Below are positions 43,406 through 51,993 of a stretch of 64,000 nt of DNA, piece after piece. The stretch lies in assembly GCA_910586955.1 (NCBI GenBank), contig CAJUMM010000003.1, positions 20,957 through 84,956 on the forward strand, written 5' to 3'. The number at the start of each line of letters is the position of its first letter. The stretch's first letter is position 1. Origin of the DNA: an uncultured Lachnospiraceae bacterium (lineage in GTDB: Bacteria > Bacillota > Clostridia > Lachnospirales > Lachnospiraceae). Both the position numbers and the translations under genes were made by a program. The notes under the pieces were generated by a model, which saw only the letters and a list, made by a program, of their open reading frames with translations, was not told the DNA's origin and did no database searches.

Positions 43406-44578
43406 TTACTGGGCCAGTTTATATACCTCCATGACCATATCCGCATCAAAGGCCGAATAGGCCCCGGCCTTTCCGGTCCCGGAAATCTTCATGGCGTTTG
43501 CCGCACAGGTTCCTAAGTCTTCCGCCTGGATCCCGATATCCTTAAGCCTGGTAGGCAAGCCCATGCGCTTCTGCCAGTCTTCCAGGCTGCGCAGGCCCTC
43601 CATCACCGTATCCTCCTGGCTGTCATACAGATGGGCCCCCATACAGTTTACGGCCCAGCGGACAAATTTCGTCGGATTCTTTTTCCAGGCATATTTTACC
43701 CAGGCGTCCGTGATAATGGAAAGAATCTCCCCATGGGTGCGCTTGAAGGTAACGGTAACGGGATTCTCCATGTGATGGCACACCCAGTCTCCCATCTCCC
43801 CGGCCGCCGGCTTGGTATTGGACATGGCCATAATAGCCGCCAGGTTTAAGTTGGCACGGGCGTCATAGTCCGTAGGATTCTCAATGGCCTTAAGCCCCTC
43901 TTTCAGGACTGCTTTCACAATTCCCTCAAAGTATCCTTCCATAATCTCGTTTCCGTTGATGGGGGCGAAATACACCTCCCAGCAGTGGGAAAGAATGTCC
44001 ATAGCCCCGCAGGCCGTCATTTTCGGCGGCAGGGTATATGCAAATTCCGGATTGATAATGGCAAAGTCAAAGAAAAATCCCAGGTTATACAGTCCCACCT
44101 TCTCAGGCACCTCTAAGCTGTCGTCCACCACCATGGCGCAAAGAGACTGCTCGCTTCCGGTTCCTCCAAGGGTAGATACCACCCCGTGGGGAATCACCGG
44201 ATAGGGCGTGAAAATATCCCGGTTTACAAACAGGCTCTCCTCCATATTTGCCTGGACTGCAATGAATTTTGCCGTATCCATCACGGAGCCGCCGCCTACC
44301 GCAAGGATAAAATCTACCGGTTTTTCCTTCACGGTCCGGATCCCCTCTTTGCAGTAGCTAAGCTTGGGATTGGGCTTCACATCTCCCATCTCATAGTAGG
44401 AAATGCCGTTCTCCTCCAGGGATGCCCGGATATCCGCCAGGATATTTTTCAGATAATCCCCGCTGTCATGGACAATCAGGCATTTATCGCCGTATTTCTT
44501 TATCTCTGCCCCCACGGTTTTGTGGGTGTCTTTTCCGAAAATTACATTTGTTTTCTGTGAATCAAAAAAATTATTCAT
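43406..44578 (-). CDS. iron-containing alcohol dehydrogenase
   Basis: A 390-residue NAD(P)-dependent group III alcohol dehydrogenase of the BDH/YqhD type. The nucleotide loop GGGSVMDTAKF (about 97-107) and the metal-binding DILSHCWEVYF (about 198) and KRTHGEILSI histidines are present. Likely reduces a short aldehyde formed by the adjacent aldolase pathway or oxidises the alcohol. GGGAGG precedes the ATG. Neighbours are the PTS EIIA gene and the AEC carrier. Confidence 0.9.
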   Translation of the reverse strand: MNNFFDSQKTNVIFGKDTHKTVGAEIKKYGDKCLIVHDSGDYLKNILADIRASLEENGISYYEMGDVKPNPKLSYCKEGIRTVKEKPVDFILAVGGGSVMDTAKFIAVQANMEESLFVNRDIFTPYPVIPHGVVSTLGGTGSEQSLCAMVVDDSLEVPEKVGLYNLGFFFDFAIINPEFAYTLPPKMTACGAMDILSHCWEVYFAPINGNEIMEGYFEGIVKAVLKEGLKAIENPTDYDARANLNLAAIMAMSNTKPAAGEMGDWVCHHMENPVTVTFKRTHGEILSIITDAWVKYAWKKNPTKFVRWAVNCMGAHLYDSQEDTVMEGLRSLEDWQKRMGLPTRLKDIGIQAEDLGTCAANAMKISGTGKAGAYSAFDADMVMEVYKLAQ

Positions 44579-44593
44579 ACTATTTCCTCCCGC

Positions 44594-45010
44594 TTACTCT
44601 AAAATTCCAAGCTCCTTCATCCAGGCATTTACGTCGATCATGGCTTCCCTGGAGGGGGTGAGCGTCCCCTCGCAAAGTCCGGCTGCACTGGCGTCCTCTC
44701 CCAGCTGGCTCACCACATCAATTACCATGGGAAGGTTCATCCCCGTCATATGACGGAACCGGTAGTGCTCCATCAGACGGCTTACACAGTTAAAAGGCGT
44801 GCCATTGGGAATGTCCGTCATAACAATGGCCTCCCCCACAGCCAGGGCTTCTTTCAGCTTCTCCTCCACCTTTGCCGTCAAATCTTCCACTCCGTCTTCC
44901 GGCTCAAAGGTAATGGATGTAAGGTCCGGCTGTTCTCCAATGAGCATCGTGGTGCTCTCCACCATTCCCTTGGCCATACCGCCGTGGGAGACTAAAATTA
45001 CTGTAATCAT
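44594..45010 (-). CDS. PTS mannose-family EIIA component
   Basis: A 138-residue cytoplasmic phosphotransfer protein. The phosphorylated histidine is H9 in VSHGGMAKGM; MTDIPNGTPFN and HMTGMNLPMVIDV are typical EIIA-Man. I place the start at the ATG 45010, after GAGGTGG; a longer frame to 45052 is possible. It completes the EIIA-IIB-IIC-IID set, although it is separated from EIIB by an esterase and two unknown genes. Confidence 0.9.
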   Translation of the reverse strand: MITVILVSHGGMAKGMVESTTMLIGEQPDLTSITFEPEDGVEDLTAKVEEKLKEALAVGEAIVMTDIPNGTPFNCVSRLMEHYRFRHMTGMNLPMVIDVVSQLGEDASAAGLCEGTLTPSREAMIDVNAWMKELGILE

Positions 45011-45033
45011 CTGCTGCCACCTCTCTTTGTCTT

Positions 45034-45459
45034 CTACCTCGTCTTCTTCCATTTAGACGCCACATACTCCTGCATATTTTTACACAGCTTTGAGTTCTGG
45101 TAAATATCTGCCGCCATGGACATCTGAAGTTTCAGGGTACATACCGTCCCGTTGTCATTATAGGAAAGGAGCACCTGCCCGAAAACATCCCGGAGAGCAC
45201 CCTTCTCTCCTATCCCAATCCTGCGCCCTGTCTCCTCGTCCACCAGCTCCAGGCCCAGGACACTGGCATAAGGGATCATCACGGAACAAAAAGACGCCTC
45301 GTCCCCGTCTGCGGACCGGATGACAATAGCTTTCTCCAAGGTCCGGACGTGAACCACCGCCTGTTCCGGATTTAAAGGATCCCCGCCCAGATATATCATC
45401 TCATACTGCCAGCCCAGCACATCCTGCTTTTTCCGCATCCATCCTTTTTCTTTTCCCAT
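45034..45459 (-). CDS. unknown protein in the PTS operon
   Basis: A 141-residue protein without membrane helices. Its middle contains beta-rich sequence (EQAVVHVRTLEKAIVIRS, SVMIPYASVLGLELVDEETG) and the C-terminus a helix (NMQEYVASKWKK). It does not look like the DUF956 accessory protein of mannose PTS operons. The start at 45459 has GAGGACAGG upstream but the ATG at 45438 is also possible. Squeezed between the esterase and EIIA genes with almost no gap, so it belongs to the operon. Confidence 0.6.
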   Translation of the reverse strand: MGKEKGWMRKKQDVLGWQYEMIYLGGDPLNPEQAVVHVRTLEKAIVIRSADGDEASFCSVMIPYASVLGLELVDEETGRRIGIGEKGALRDVFGQVLLSYNDNGTVCTLKLQMSMAADIYQNSKLCKNMQEYVASKWKKTR

Positions 45460-45469
45460 CCGCCTGTCC

Positions 45470-46372
45470 TCATTTTTTCTGCCAGTGAAGCTTTTCCCGC
45501 AGGAAACCTTCCACGATGTCCATAACCTGCGCCGTCCAGAAGGGAGCGCCTCCGTGAGCGGCATTGTGAATGCGGTACATCAGGGCATCCTTACCCGCTT
45601 TTTTCATTTCCCGGTACAGGATTACGCTCTGCTCAAAACTGCAGCTCTTGTCCTTATCTCCATGGAAGATCAGCACTGCCGGAGTATCCGGCCCCTCCAG
45701 GTAGGAGGTGGGGCTTGCCTCCCTGGCCAAATCCAGATGTTCTTTCACGGGCACCCCTAAGACCTGATCAAGATGCTCGGTGGAACCGGAATGGTAGTCA
45801 ATCATGGCCGGGAGATAGGAAGGCCCGTAATAATCTACCACTGCCCGGATCTTCACGCTTTCCTGGCGGTACTTGGGCATTAAAGCCATCAAAAGCACCG
45901 TGTGGGCCCCGGAAGAGCTGCCCCAGACGGCGGTCTTCGAGGTATCCCAGCCCATGTCCTCTGCATGGTCCGCCAGGAACCTTAAGGCTCTCCACCCGTC
46001 ATCCGGCTGCTCCGGGAAATGATGCTCCGGCGCCGGACGGTACTGGGCACTGGCAACGATAAATCCCCGCCGGGCCATTTCCACCAGCTGGGGAATCCCC
46101 GGCGTCACACTCTGTTTCTGCCACGCAGAGCCCCGGACAAACAAAATCAAGGGCCGTTTCTCCTCCCCGTTTCCTATAGAAGGAAGCAAAAGCTGGAGTT
46201 TCAGGGAGGTCCCCTCCACATTTGCAAATTCAATATCCTGAATATATTTTACAATCTTGACCTGGGAGAAATCCGCCTCCAGCTGTCTCATGCCCTCTTC
46301 TGCCAGCGGGGATGCTTCCATGTCGTCAGCCGGAATGCTCCAACACTCATTTTCCGAACGAAGATTCACCAT
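45470..46372 (-). CDS. alpha/beta hydrolase, esterase-like
   Basis: A 300-residue cytoplasmic hydrolase of the acetyl-esterase type: nucleophile in WGSSSGAHT (GxSxG), acid in FHGDKD, catalytic His in NAAHGG. The oxyanion motif is VRGSAWQK instead of HGGG, and there is no signal peptide. The start overlaps the preceding gene by 7 bp. Placement inside the PTS operon suggests it removes an acyl group from an imported phosphorylated or acylated sugar; that is inference. Confidence 0.85.
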   Translation of the reverse strand: MVNLRSENECWSIPADDMEASPLAEEGMRQLEADFSQVKIVKYIQDIEFANVEGTSLKLQLLLPSIGNGEEKRPLILFVRGSAWQKQSVTPGIPQLVEMARRGFIVASAQYRPAPEHHFPEQPDDGWRALRFLADHAEDMGWDTSKTAVWGSSSGAHTVLLMALMPKYRQESVKIRAVVDYYGPSYLPAMIDYHSGSTEHLDQVLGVPVKEHLDLAREASPTSYLEGPDTPAVLIFHGDKDKSCSFEQSVILYREMKKAGKDALMYRIHNAAHGGAPFWTAQVMDIVEGFLREKLHWQKK

Positions 46373-46764
46373 TCTTCCCCCTCTATTTTTTGAAGTATCA
46401 TGCCGGCCTCCATGGTGCAGGCAATATCAAAATAGTACCGCCGGCCGGCCTCTGCCTTTATATTTAACACCGGACTGGCCAATCCGTCCAGCTTTACATA
46501 CACTTTGTGAAAACCCGGCGGGCAGAGAATCCCGCACTGGGCGTCCAGGCCAATCCGGTATACCTCACTGCCATCCAGGAAGATCCGGAATTTCCTGGCG
46601 TTCCCCCGGATGCAGTGTTCCCGGAGAAAAGACAGCATGGCCTCACCGCTCTCTTCCAGCTCCTTCTCATCTACCGGATCGAACCGCTCCAAAAGATTTG
46701 CAGCCGGCCGGTATGTATCCGGATGAGCCTTCAGCATCTGTCCCAGTTTATCCAGAAATCCCAT
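46366..46764 (-). CDS. small protein with a PEGA-like beta domain, unknown function
   Basis: A 132-residue protein. Residues 58-115 (FRIFLDGSEVYRIGLDAQ, CPPGFHKVYVKLDG, AGRRYYFDIAC) resemble PEGA/DUF2846-type beta sandwiches; the N-terminal half is helical. No signal peptide. AAAAGGAGG precedes the ATG. It is encoded between the EIID gene and the esterase, with which it overlaps, so it likely works with the PTS pathway. Confidence 0.65.
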   Translation of the reverse strand: MGFLDKLGQMLKAHPDTYRPAANLLERFDPVDEKELEESGEAMLSFLREHCIRGNARKFRIFLDGSEVYRIGLDAQCGILCPPGFHKVYVKLDGLASPVLNIKAEAGRRYYFDIACTMEAGMILQKIEGEEW

Positions 46765-46798
46765 AAAACGCCTCCTTTTTGGCTGTCCCTGTAGAGAA

Positions 46799-46842
46799 AG
46801 AGGCGGCTTCTAAAGCTGTAATGCCTCCCTTAAGCCGCCTCT
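46799..46842 (-). terminator. intercistronic hairpin after the EIID gene
   Basis: Perfect 11-bp arms AGAGGCGGCTT/AAGCCGCCTCT around a 22-base loop, followed by TTCTC. It probably lowers expression of the downstream half of the operon. Confidence 0.7.
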
Positions 46843-46872
46843 CTCCATCACTTTGTATACTCTGCCATGCAG

Positions 46873-47697
46873 TTAAGCACTGAAAATTCCCAGCAGGCCG
46901 AACAGAATGCCGGCCACAATCATAACCAGGATAATATGAAGGGATTTCTTTCCTTTGCGCAGCGCCTGTACGCATCCCAGAGTCAGCAAAAGAGGCAGAA
47001 GCTTGGGACAGATTGCGTCAAACAATGCCGTCTGGATGTTAAATTCCGTTCCGCTGATGGTGAAATTCAGGGCGCACTGGAGGTTTACATAATTTACAAT
47101 CAAACCGCCCATCACGCAGCAGCCTACAATACCGGCCGCATTCATAATCTTATCCAGAGTTCCCGCCGCCATCACGTCCACGATGGCGTCGCCGCCCTTA
47201 TTGTAGCCAACCTTAAAGCAGAGCCACATACAGCCAATCATAATGGCATACATGAGCACCGCATAGATCACGGGACCAAGAACTAAGCCATTGTTGGTCA
47301 GGTCGATACACAGAGCCAGGAGAATGGGAATGATAATACCCTGAATCAGGGAATCACCGATACCTGCCAGGGGGCCCATGAGAGCGGATTTCAGGCCTAC
47401 AATCTGGTCTGCGTCGCAGTCTGCGCCTGCAGCTACCTGCTCCTCCATGGCGATGGTTACGCCGTGGATTACCGTACCTACCTCAGGCTCCGTATTCAAA
47501 AATGTCAGATGACGGGTGAGCACCGCTTTCTGCTTCTCTATATCCGAGGGATACAACTCTTTCACTACCGGAACCATGGAATACATGAATCCCATGCCGT
47601 GCATGAACTCGTAGTTTCCGCCTACTGCACAGGACAAAAACCAGTTTACAATGGATCTTTTTTGGGCTTTCTGCGAAACCTTTACCAATTCAGCCAT
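46873..47697 (-). CDS. PTS mannose/fructose/sorbose-family EIID component
   Basis: A 274-residue membrane protein of the EIID-Man family (NWFLSCAVGGNYEFMHGMGFMYSM at the start; EPEVGTVIHGVTIAMEEQ; MGPLAGIGDSLIQGIIIPILLALCIDL). With EIIC it forms the sugar channel. Its ATG overlaps the EIIC stop by one base (TAATG). Usual length. Confidence 0.94.
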   Translation of the reverse strand: MAELVKVSQKAQKRSIVNWFLSCAVGGNYEFMHGMGFMYSMVPVVKELYPSDIEKQKAVLTRHLTFLNTEPEVGTVIHGVTIAMEEQVAAGADCDADQIVGLKSALMGPLAGIGDSLIQGIIIPILLALCIDLTNNGLVLGPVIYAVLMYAIMIGCMWLCFKVGYNKGGDAIVDVMAAGTLDKIMNAAGIVGCCVMGGLIVNYVNLQCALNFTISGTEFNIQTALFDAICPKLLPLLLTLGCVQALRKGKKSLHIILVMIVAGILFGLLGIFSA

Positions 47698-48434
47698 TAT
47701 GCCACCTCCGTTTTATTGCGATAGAAATAGATAACCGCTCCTACAAAGCCAATGAGTGCGATGGGGATAAGGCCAAGCTCCAGGTATGCGGCGGCGATAA
47801 AGCCTACCAGCAGCCAGATGCGGGCTTCTCCCTTGAAGATAAAGGAAAGGTTGATGGCAATACCTACTGCCGGGAGCATGCCGCCAATCAGGGATACTAC
47901 CGTCAGGGCTTTGCCCATAAGCACGTCCGCCAGGGCGTATACCAGATCCGCTCCGAAATATGCACACAGCATACAGGGGATTGCGTATCCGATAAAGGTA
48001 ATGATCAAAGGCAATAACCATACGGGAATCCAAAGGCCGTTAATCTTTCCGTCATCGATAAACTTCTGGCACAGATGGCCGCATGCGGACATCACGGTCA
48101 TCAGCATGGTGTAAAGAGCGATGGCAACCAGGCCTACGGGAACCGCCAGCACCAGGGCCGCATCCATATCAAGGCCCGTGGCCAGAACAAATGCAGTACT
48201 CAGAACGCCTGCCGCACAGGGGTCTGCGGGGGAAGCTCCGCCGGCTCCGATCCACCCTAAGTAAATCATGTTAATCTGGGCACCGATCATAGCGCCTTCC
48301 AAGGGATTTCCAAATACCAGTCCTACCAGAAATCCTGCTACCAAAGGTTTACTGAACACAAAGTAGGCTCTTGCAAACGAACAGTTACCGATCCAGTAAA
48401 TGACGCCGCATAAAAATGCCTGAAAAAATGTCAT
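47697..48434 (-). CDS. PTS mannose/fructose/sorbose-family EIIC component
   Basis: A 245-residue membrane protein with about seven helices of the EII-Sor family (GNPLEGAMIGAQINMIYLGWIGAGGASPADPCAAGV is diagnostic in order, given here as segments: GAMIGAQINMIYLGW and GGASPADPCAAG). It forms the sugar channel with EIID. It follows EIIB by 38 bp with an AGGAGG ribosome site. Confidence 0.93.
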   Translation of the reverse strand: MTFFQAFLCGVIYWIGNCSFARAYFVFSKPLVAGFLVGLVFGNPLEGAMIGAQINMIYLGWIGAGGASPADPCAAGVLSTAFVLATGLDMDAALVLAVPVGLVAIALYTMLMTVMSACGHLCQKFIDDGKINGLWIPVWLLPLIITFIGYAIPCMLCAYFGADLVYALADVLMGKALTVVSLIGGMLPAVGIAINLSFIFKGEARIWLLVGFIAAAYLELGLIPIALIGFVGAVIYFYRNKTEVA

Positions 48435-48472
48435 AACAATCTCCTCCTGTTTTTACTTCCGCTGTTTTGTTT

Positions 48473-48967
48473 TTACTTCTTTAAGAGTTTCGCCAGATCT
48501 ACCGGCGCATTGTCAATGGCAAGCTGGTACACCATCTCGACGCCTCCGTCTATCAGCGCACCCATAGCTTCCTTCTCGCTCTCGCTTGCATAGAGATCCC
48601 GGATCAGCCGGGTGCGCTTGCCATACTTATTTCCGCTGACCGCCGCAGATCCGCAGATGATTTTGTCATAGGCTGCTCCCTGCTCCCGCATGCGCAGAAA
48701 GCTCTGGGCGCATTTGGTGAGCAGCATGACCTTCTCGTTTGCCGGAGAGTCCTCCTTCAAATATGTAATCGCTTCTTCCACGGTCAGAATCTTAAGCTCC
48801 GTTCCTGCCGGCTTCATTCCCATAAAAATCTTACAGGTAAATTTGTCGTTCACAAGATCGTCATCCGCCAACACGATCACATTTGCATGGGTTGCCTGCA
48901 TCCACTTGGTGCATACCTGTCCATGCAGCATCCGCTCGTCAATCCGAGCCAGGACTACGTTCCTCAT
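48473..48967 (-). CDS. PTS mannose-family EIIB component
   Basis: A 164-residue cytoplasmic protein; the phosphorylated His is H15 in ARIDERMLHGQV, followed by VIVLADDDLVND. It passes phosphate from EIIA to the sugar entering through EIIC/EIID. GGAGGG precedes the ATG. It lies 24 bp downstream of the aldolase gene. Confidence 0.94.
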   Translation of the reverse strand: MRNVVLARIDERMLHGQVCTKWMQATHANVIVLADDDLVNDKFTCKIFMGMKPAGTELKILTVEEAITYLKEDSPANEKVMLLTKCAQSFLRMREQGAAYDKIICGSAAVSGNKYGKRTRLIRDLYASESEKEAMGALIDGGVEMVYQLAIDNAPVDLAKLLKK

Positions 48968-48991
48968 AAGCTCCCTCCTTTCTCTGGTTAT

Positions 48992-49819
48992 TTACGCCTT
49001 TCCCACAGAACCGCACAGCTCCATGTGATGCTCTGCAACTGCTTTTACACCTGCCCCCAGCTTATCATACAGATCGTAGGGAGCCCATGTGCGCCACTGC
49101 TCGGGCAAAGTTTCTGTATAGTTCTTATAGCTGTCCAGCGCACCTGTGTACAGCTCATAAGCAACATTCAGTTTATTGATTCCCATACTGCAGGCTTTCT
49201 TTAAGTTCTCGTCTCCGGTGCCGGAACCGCCATGGAGTACCAGGGGAACGGGAACCAGATCCCGAAGCTCCTGAAGGAGCTCAAACTGAAGCTTGGGCGT
49301 ATCCTTGTACGCACCGTGGGCCGTTCCGATAGCAACTGCCAGAGCATCCACCCCTGTCTCCTGCACGAAAGCCAGGGCTTCGTCCGGGCGGGTAAATACG
49401 CTCTCGTCCCCCATGGCCACATGGCCCAGCTCCGCCTCCACACCCATGCCGCAGGCGTGGGCAATCTTCGTCAATTCTTTTACCTGGGCAGCATTTTCCT
49501 CAAAGGAAAGCTTGGAGCGGTCTACCATAATATCCGTAAAGCCTGCATGAATGGCCCAGATGGCATGCTCATACTCTGCGCCGTGATCCAGGATGATGGA
49601 TACGGGAACGCTTGCAGCCGCCGCCTGCTCCCTGGCCCATTTGCCGAAACGCATAATGTCATTCTTTCCATACATAAACAGCATGATTACCGGGGAGCGC
49701 TTCTCCTGGGCCGCCTCCAGACAGGCCATAAAATTAATCTCATTTCCGATGCCCAGAGCGGGAACACAGTAGTTCTCGGCTTTGGCCTTGGTTAAAATAT
49801 CTTTCAAATTTGCTAACAT
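48992..49819 (-). CDS. class II ketose-bisphosphate aldolase
   Basis: A 275-residue zinc-dependent aldolase of the FbaA/GatY/KbaY family: metal ligands in SIILDHGAEYEHA and IGTAHGAYK, the phosphate-binding VLHGGSGTGDENLKKA, and VEAELGHVAMGDE. In a sugar PTS operon it should cleave the sugar (bis)phosphate to dihydroxyacetone phosphate and an aldehyde, which the alcohol dehydrogenases downstream may handle. Which ketose phosphate is used cannot be told by eye. Confidence 0.92.
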   Translation of the reverse strand: MLANLKDILTKAKAENYCVPALGIGNEINFMACLEAAQEKRSPVIMLFMYGKNDIMRFGKWAREQAAAASVPVSIILDHGAEYEHAIWAIHAGFTDIMVDRSKLSFEENAAQVKELTKIAHACGMGVEAELGHVAMGDESVFTRPDEALAFVQETGVDALAVAIGTAHGAYKDTPKLQFELLQELRDLVPVPLVLHGGSGTGDENLKKACSMGINKLNVAYELYTGALDSYKNYTETLPEQWRTWAPYDLYDKLGAGVKAVAEHHMELCGSVGKA

Positions 49820-49838
49820 AACGAATCTCCTTTGCTTT

Positions 49839-50879
49839 TTATTTATACTCGATGATGCAGCGGAAGGTATCCGGGCGAAGGGCTGTCTCGAAAGCCTCCG
49901 TGCATTCTTCCGGTGAAAATACGCCGCTTACCAGTTTGGAAGGATCGATGATGCCCTTGGTAAGGCAGTTTACAGATTCCGTAAAGGAGCGGACGCTGGG
50001 GCTCTTGGTTCCTGTAATGCGGATGCCCTTGTTGTGGATGTATCCCACATCCATGGGAATATCCTTTCCGGAATGAATGGAGCTGTACATCACCACCGTT
50101 CCCTTGGGAGCCGTCATCTTCACCGCCTGCTCCGCCACTGCTGCCACCGCCGTGGTGTTGAAGACCGCCTCCGCTCCCATGCCCTCCGTGAGATCTTTTA
50201 CGTACTGCACGGCGTCTGTCTCCATAGGATTAAAGGTTACGTCGCAGCCAAGCTCTTCGGCCAGCTCCCGGCGCTTGGGATCGATCTCGCTCATAATCAC
50301 ATAGGCGCCCCGGGCCTTTGCACACATTACATGAAGCTGTCCCATGATGCCGCCGCCGATGACTACCACATTGTCCCCCAGGTTAATAGGCGCCTGGTTG
50401 ATACTCTGGATAACACATCCCAGAGGCTCCGCAAATACGGCCTTCTCCGTAGGCATATCGTCAGGCACAAAGTAAACCTGATCCAGATTCAGCCGCAGGT
50501 ACTCCCCCAGTCCCCCTGTTCCGGGAATCTCATAGCCCTCGTCAATATCGTCCGCCATCTTGCACAAATTTTCCATGCCGTGACGGCAGAAATAACATTT
50601 TCCGCAGGGCTTCTTAATGAGATTTGCCACAATCTTTTTACCGACAGGATATACTTTGGGATCCACTCCCTCCCCAATCTCTGCAATCTCTCCTGCAACC
50701 TCATGCCCTCCTACAAAAGGAGGCGTAATATACTTAATGACTCCCGAATACATGCGCTGTTCCCAGGTACATAAAGCACACCCGTTCACTTTCATCATAA
50801 TCTGGTTTTTTCCCAGTGCAGGCTTCTTCGTTTCCAGTACTTCCGCCTTGCGCTCACCTGTAATCGCTACTACTCTCAT
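49839..50879 (-). CDS. zinc-dependent alcohol/polyol dehydrogenase
   Basis: A 346-residue medium-chain dehydrogenase: catalytic zinc region NGCALCTWE and GGHEVAGE, structural zinc cysteines in KPCGKCYFCRHGMENLC, Rossmann loop VVIGGGIMGQ. Relatives oxidise sorbitol, threonine or similar polyols. The ATG at 50879 follows AAGGAG; the ATG 33 bp upstream lacks a site. First gene of the PTS operon, so it probably oxidises the imported or dephosphorylated polyol. Confidence 0.92.
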   Translation of the reverse strand: MRVVAITGERKAEVLETKKPALGKNQIMMKVNGCALCTWEQRMYSGVIKYITPPFVGGHEVAGEIAEIGEGVDPKVYPVGKKIVANLIKKPCGKCYFCRHGMENLCKMADDIDEGYEIPGTGGLGEYLRLNLDQVYFVPDDMPTEKAVFAEPLGCVIQSINQAPINLGDNVVVIGGGIMGQLHVMCAKARGAYVIMSEIDPKRRELAEELGCDVTFNPMETDAVQYVKDLTEGMGAEAVFNTTAVAAVAEQAVKMTAPKGTVVMYSSIHSGKDIPMDVGYIHNKGIRITGTKSPSVRSFTESVNCLTKGIIDPSKLVSGVFSPEECTEAFETALRPDTFRCIIEYK

Positions 50880-51106
50880 CTTGAGTCTCCTTTCTTCCAT
50901 CAGGCTTTCCAAAAGCCCCTTCTTAATTTACTTCAACTATACCATTTCCCAGCCCTCTTTCGAAATACCAAAGCACTTCCGTATCAATAGGGAAAAAATG
51001 TACAAATTAACTATTCATGCCTGGATTTCCCGCTTTTCTTTATGTGTTATCCCAATAGAGGAATGAAATTGTCCCTTTTTCACAGGCAATTCGACCAAAC
51101 ATCTTA

Positions 51107-51135
51107 TTGATTTCGTCATGGTTCCATACTATAAT
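51107..51135 (+). promoter_or_regulatory. promoter of the SDR gene
   Basis: TTGATT at 51107-51112, 17-bp spacer, TATAAT at 51130-51135. It lies inside the longer reading frame, which supports the SDR start at 51169. Confidence 0.75.
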
Positions 51136-51168
51136 GAAGCTCATCAGCCAGAAAGAGAGGAAGACATT

Positions 51169-51930
51169 ATGGATTTACAGATTGGCGGAAGATATGCCGT
51201 TATCACCGGCGGCACCAAAGGAATCGGGGCAGGAATCGCCAAAGTCCTGGCGGAAGAAGGCGTGAACCTGGCCCTGGCCTACCGTTCGGACCGGGAGGGG
51301 GCAGAAGAGTTTGCCCAATCCCTTGAGGAGCATTACAACATTAAGGCAGCCGCCATACAGGCGGATCTTACCGACCCTGCCCAGGCTCAGGCCTTTTACC
51401 GGGAGGTTCTTTCCATTTACCCCACTACGGATATTCTCATCAACAACGCTGCCGGAGGAAGCCCGGACGGCACGCCCTTTGAAGACCTCACCCTGGAACA
51501 GTGGCAATCCTGCATGGACGGCTGCCTGTCCCACGTCTTCACCATGTCCCAGCTCTTTGTGCGGGAATGCAGGCGGGCCGGTCACGGCGGACACATTGTA
51601 AACCTCTCCGCCAAAGCCGCCTTTCACAGCAAAAGCCACCACAAAATTCCCTACGCCACCGCAAAGGGCGCCATTGCAGCCCTCACCCAGCGCATGGCAA
51701 ACGACCTGATTGAGGAGGGCATTTTCGTAAACGCCATGGTTCCGGGTTATGTCTTAAGCAGCTTTTACCGGGATCCCGCCTCCCCCCAGTGCAGGGCAAA
51801 AGAAAAGGACCTGCGGATCGGCTGGGCTGTACCGGAGGACATGGGCCGCATCGCCGCCTTTCTCTGTTCCCCCTGCTCCCGGCAGATTATCGGCGCCGTC
51901 CTGGACTGTTCCGGCGGAACGATGCTTTGA
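51169..51930 (+). CDS. short-chain dehydrogenase/reductase (SDR)
   Basis: A 253-residue NAD(P)-dependent oxidoreductase: TGGTKGIGAG cofactor loop, NNAAGG, catalytic Ser region HIVNLSAKAAFHS, and YATAK. The C-terminal LDCSGGTML is typical. It is transcribed alone, opposite the PTS operon and convergent with the PRD regulator, so it may be a further enzyme of the same sugar pathway. The start at 51169 follows GAGAGGAA and lies 34 bp after the -10. Confidence 0.9.
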   Translation: MDLQIGGRYAVITGGTKGIGAGIAKVLAEEGVNLALAYRSDREGAEEFAQSLEEHYNIKAAAIQADLTDPAQAQAFYREVLSIYPTTDILINNAAGGSPDGTPFEDLTLEQWQSCMDGCLSHVFTMSQLFVRECRRAGHGGHIVNLSAKAAFHSKSHHKIPYATAKGAIAALTQRMANDLIEEGIFVNAMVPGYVLSSFYRDPASPQCRAKEKDLRIGWAVPEDMGRIAAFLCSPCSRQIIGAVLDCSGGTML

Positions 51931-51993
51931 GGCAGATCCAAAAAGAACCGGGACTGTCCCGGCAGCTCCCGATCCTTTCTAGGTTTCCTTATG

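Noticed and set aside
51949..51963. CCGGGACTGTCCCGG palindrome repeated at about 54827-54841 as a mobile repeat
   Set aside because: The second copy is within aroC codons for a conserved GQSRY motif, so the match is probably chance.
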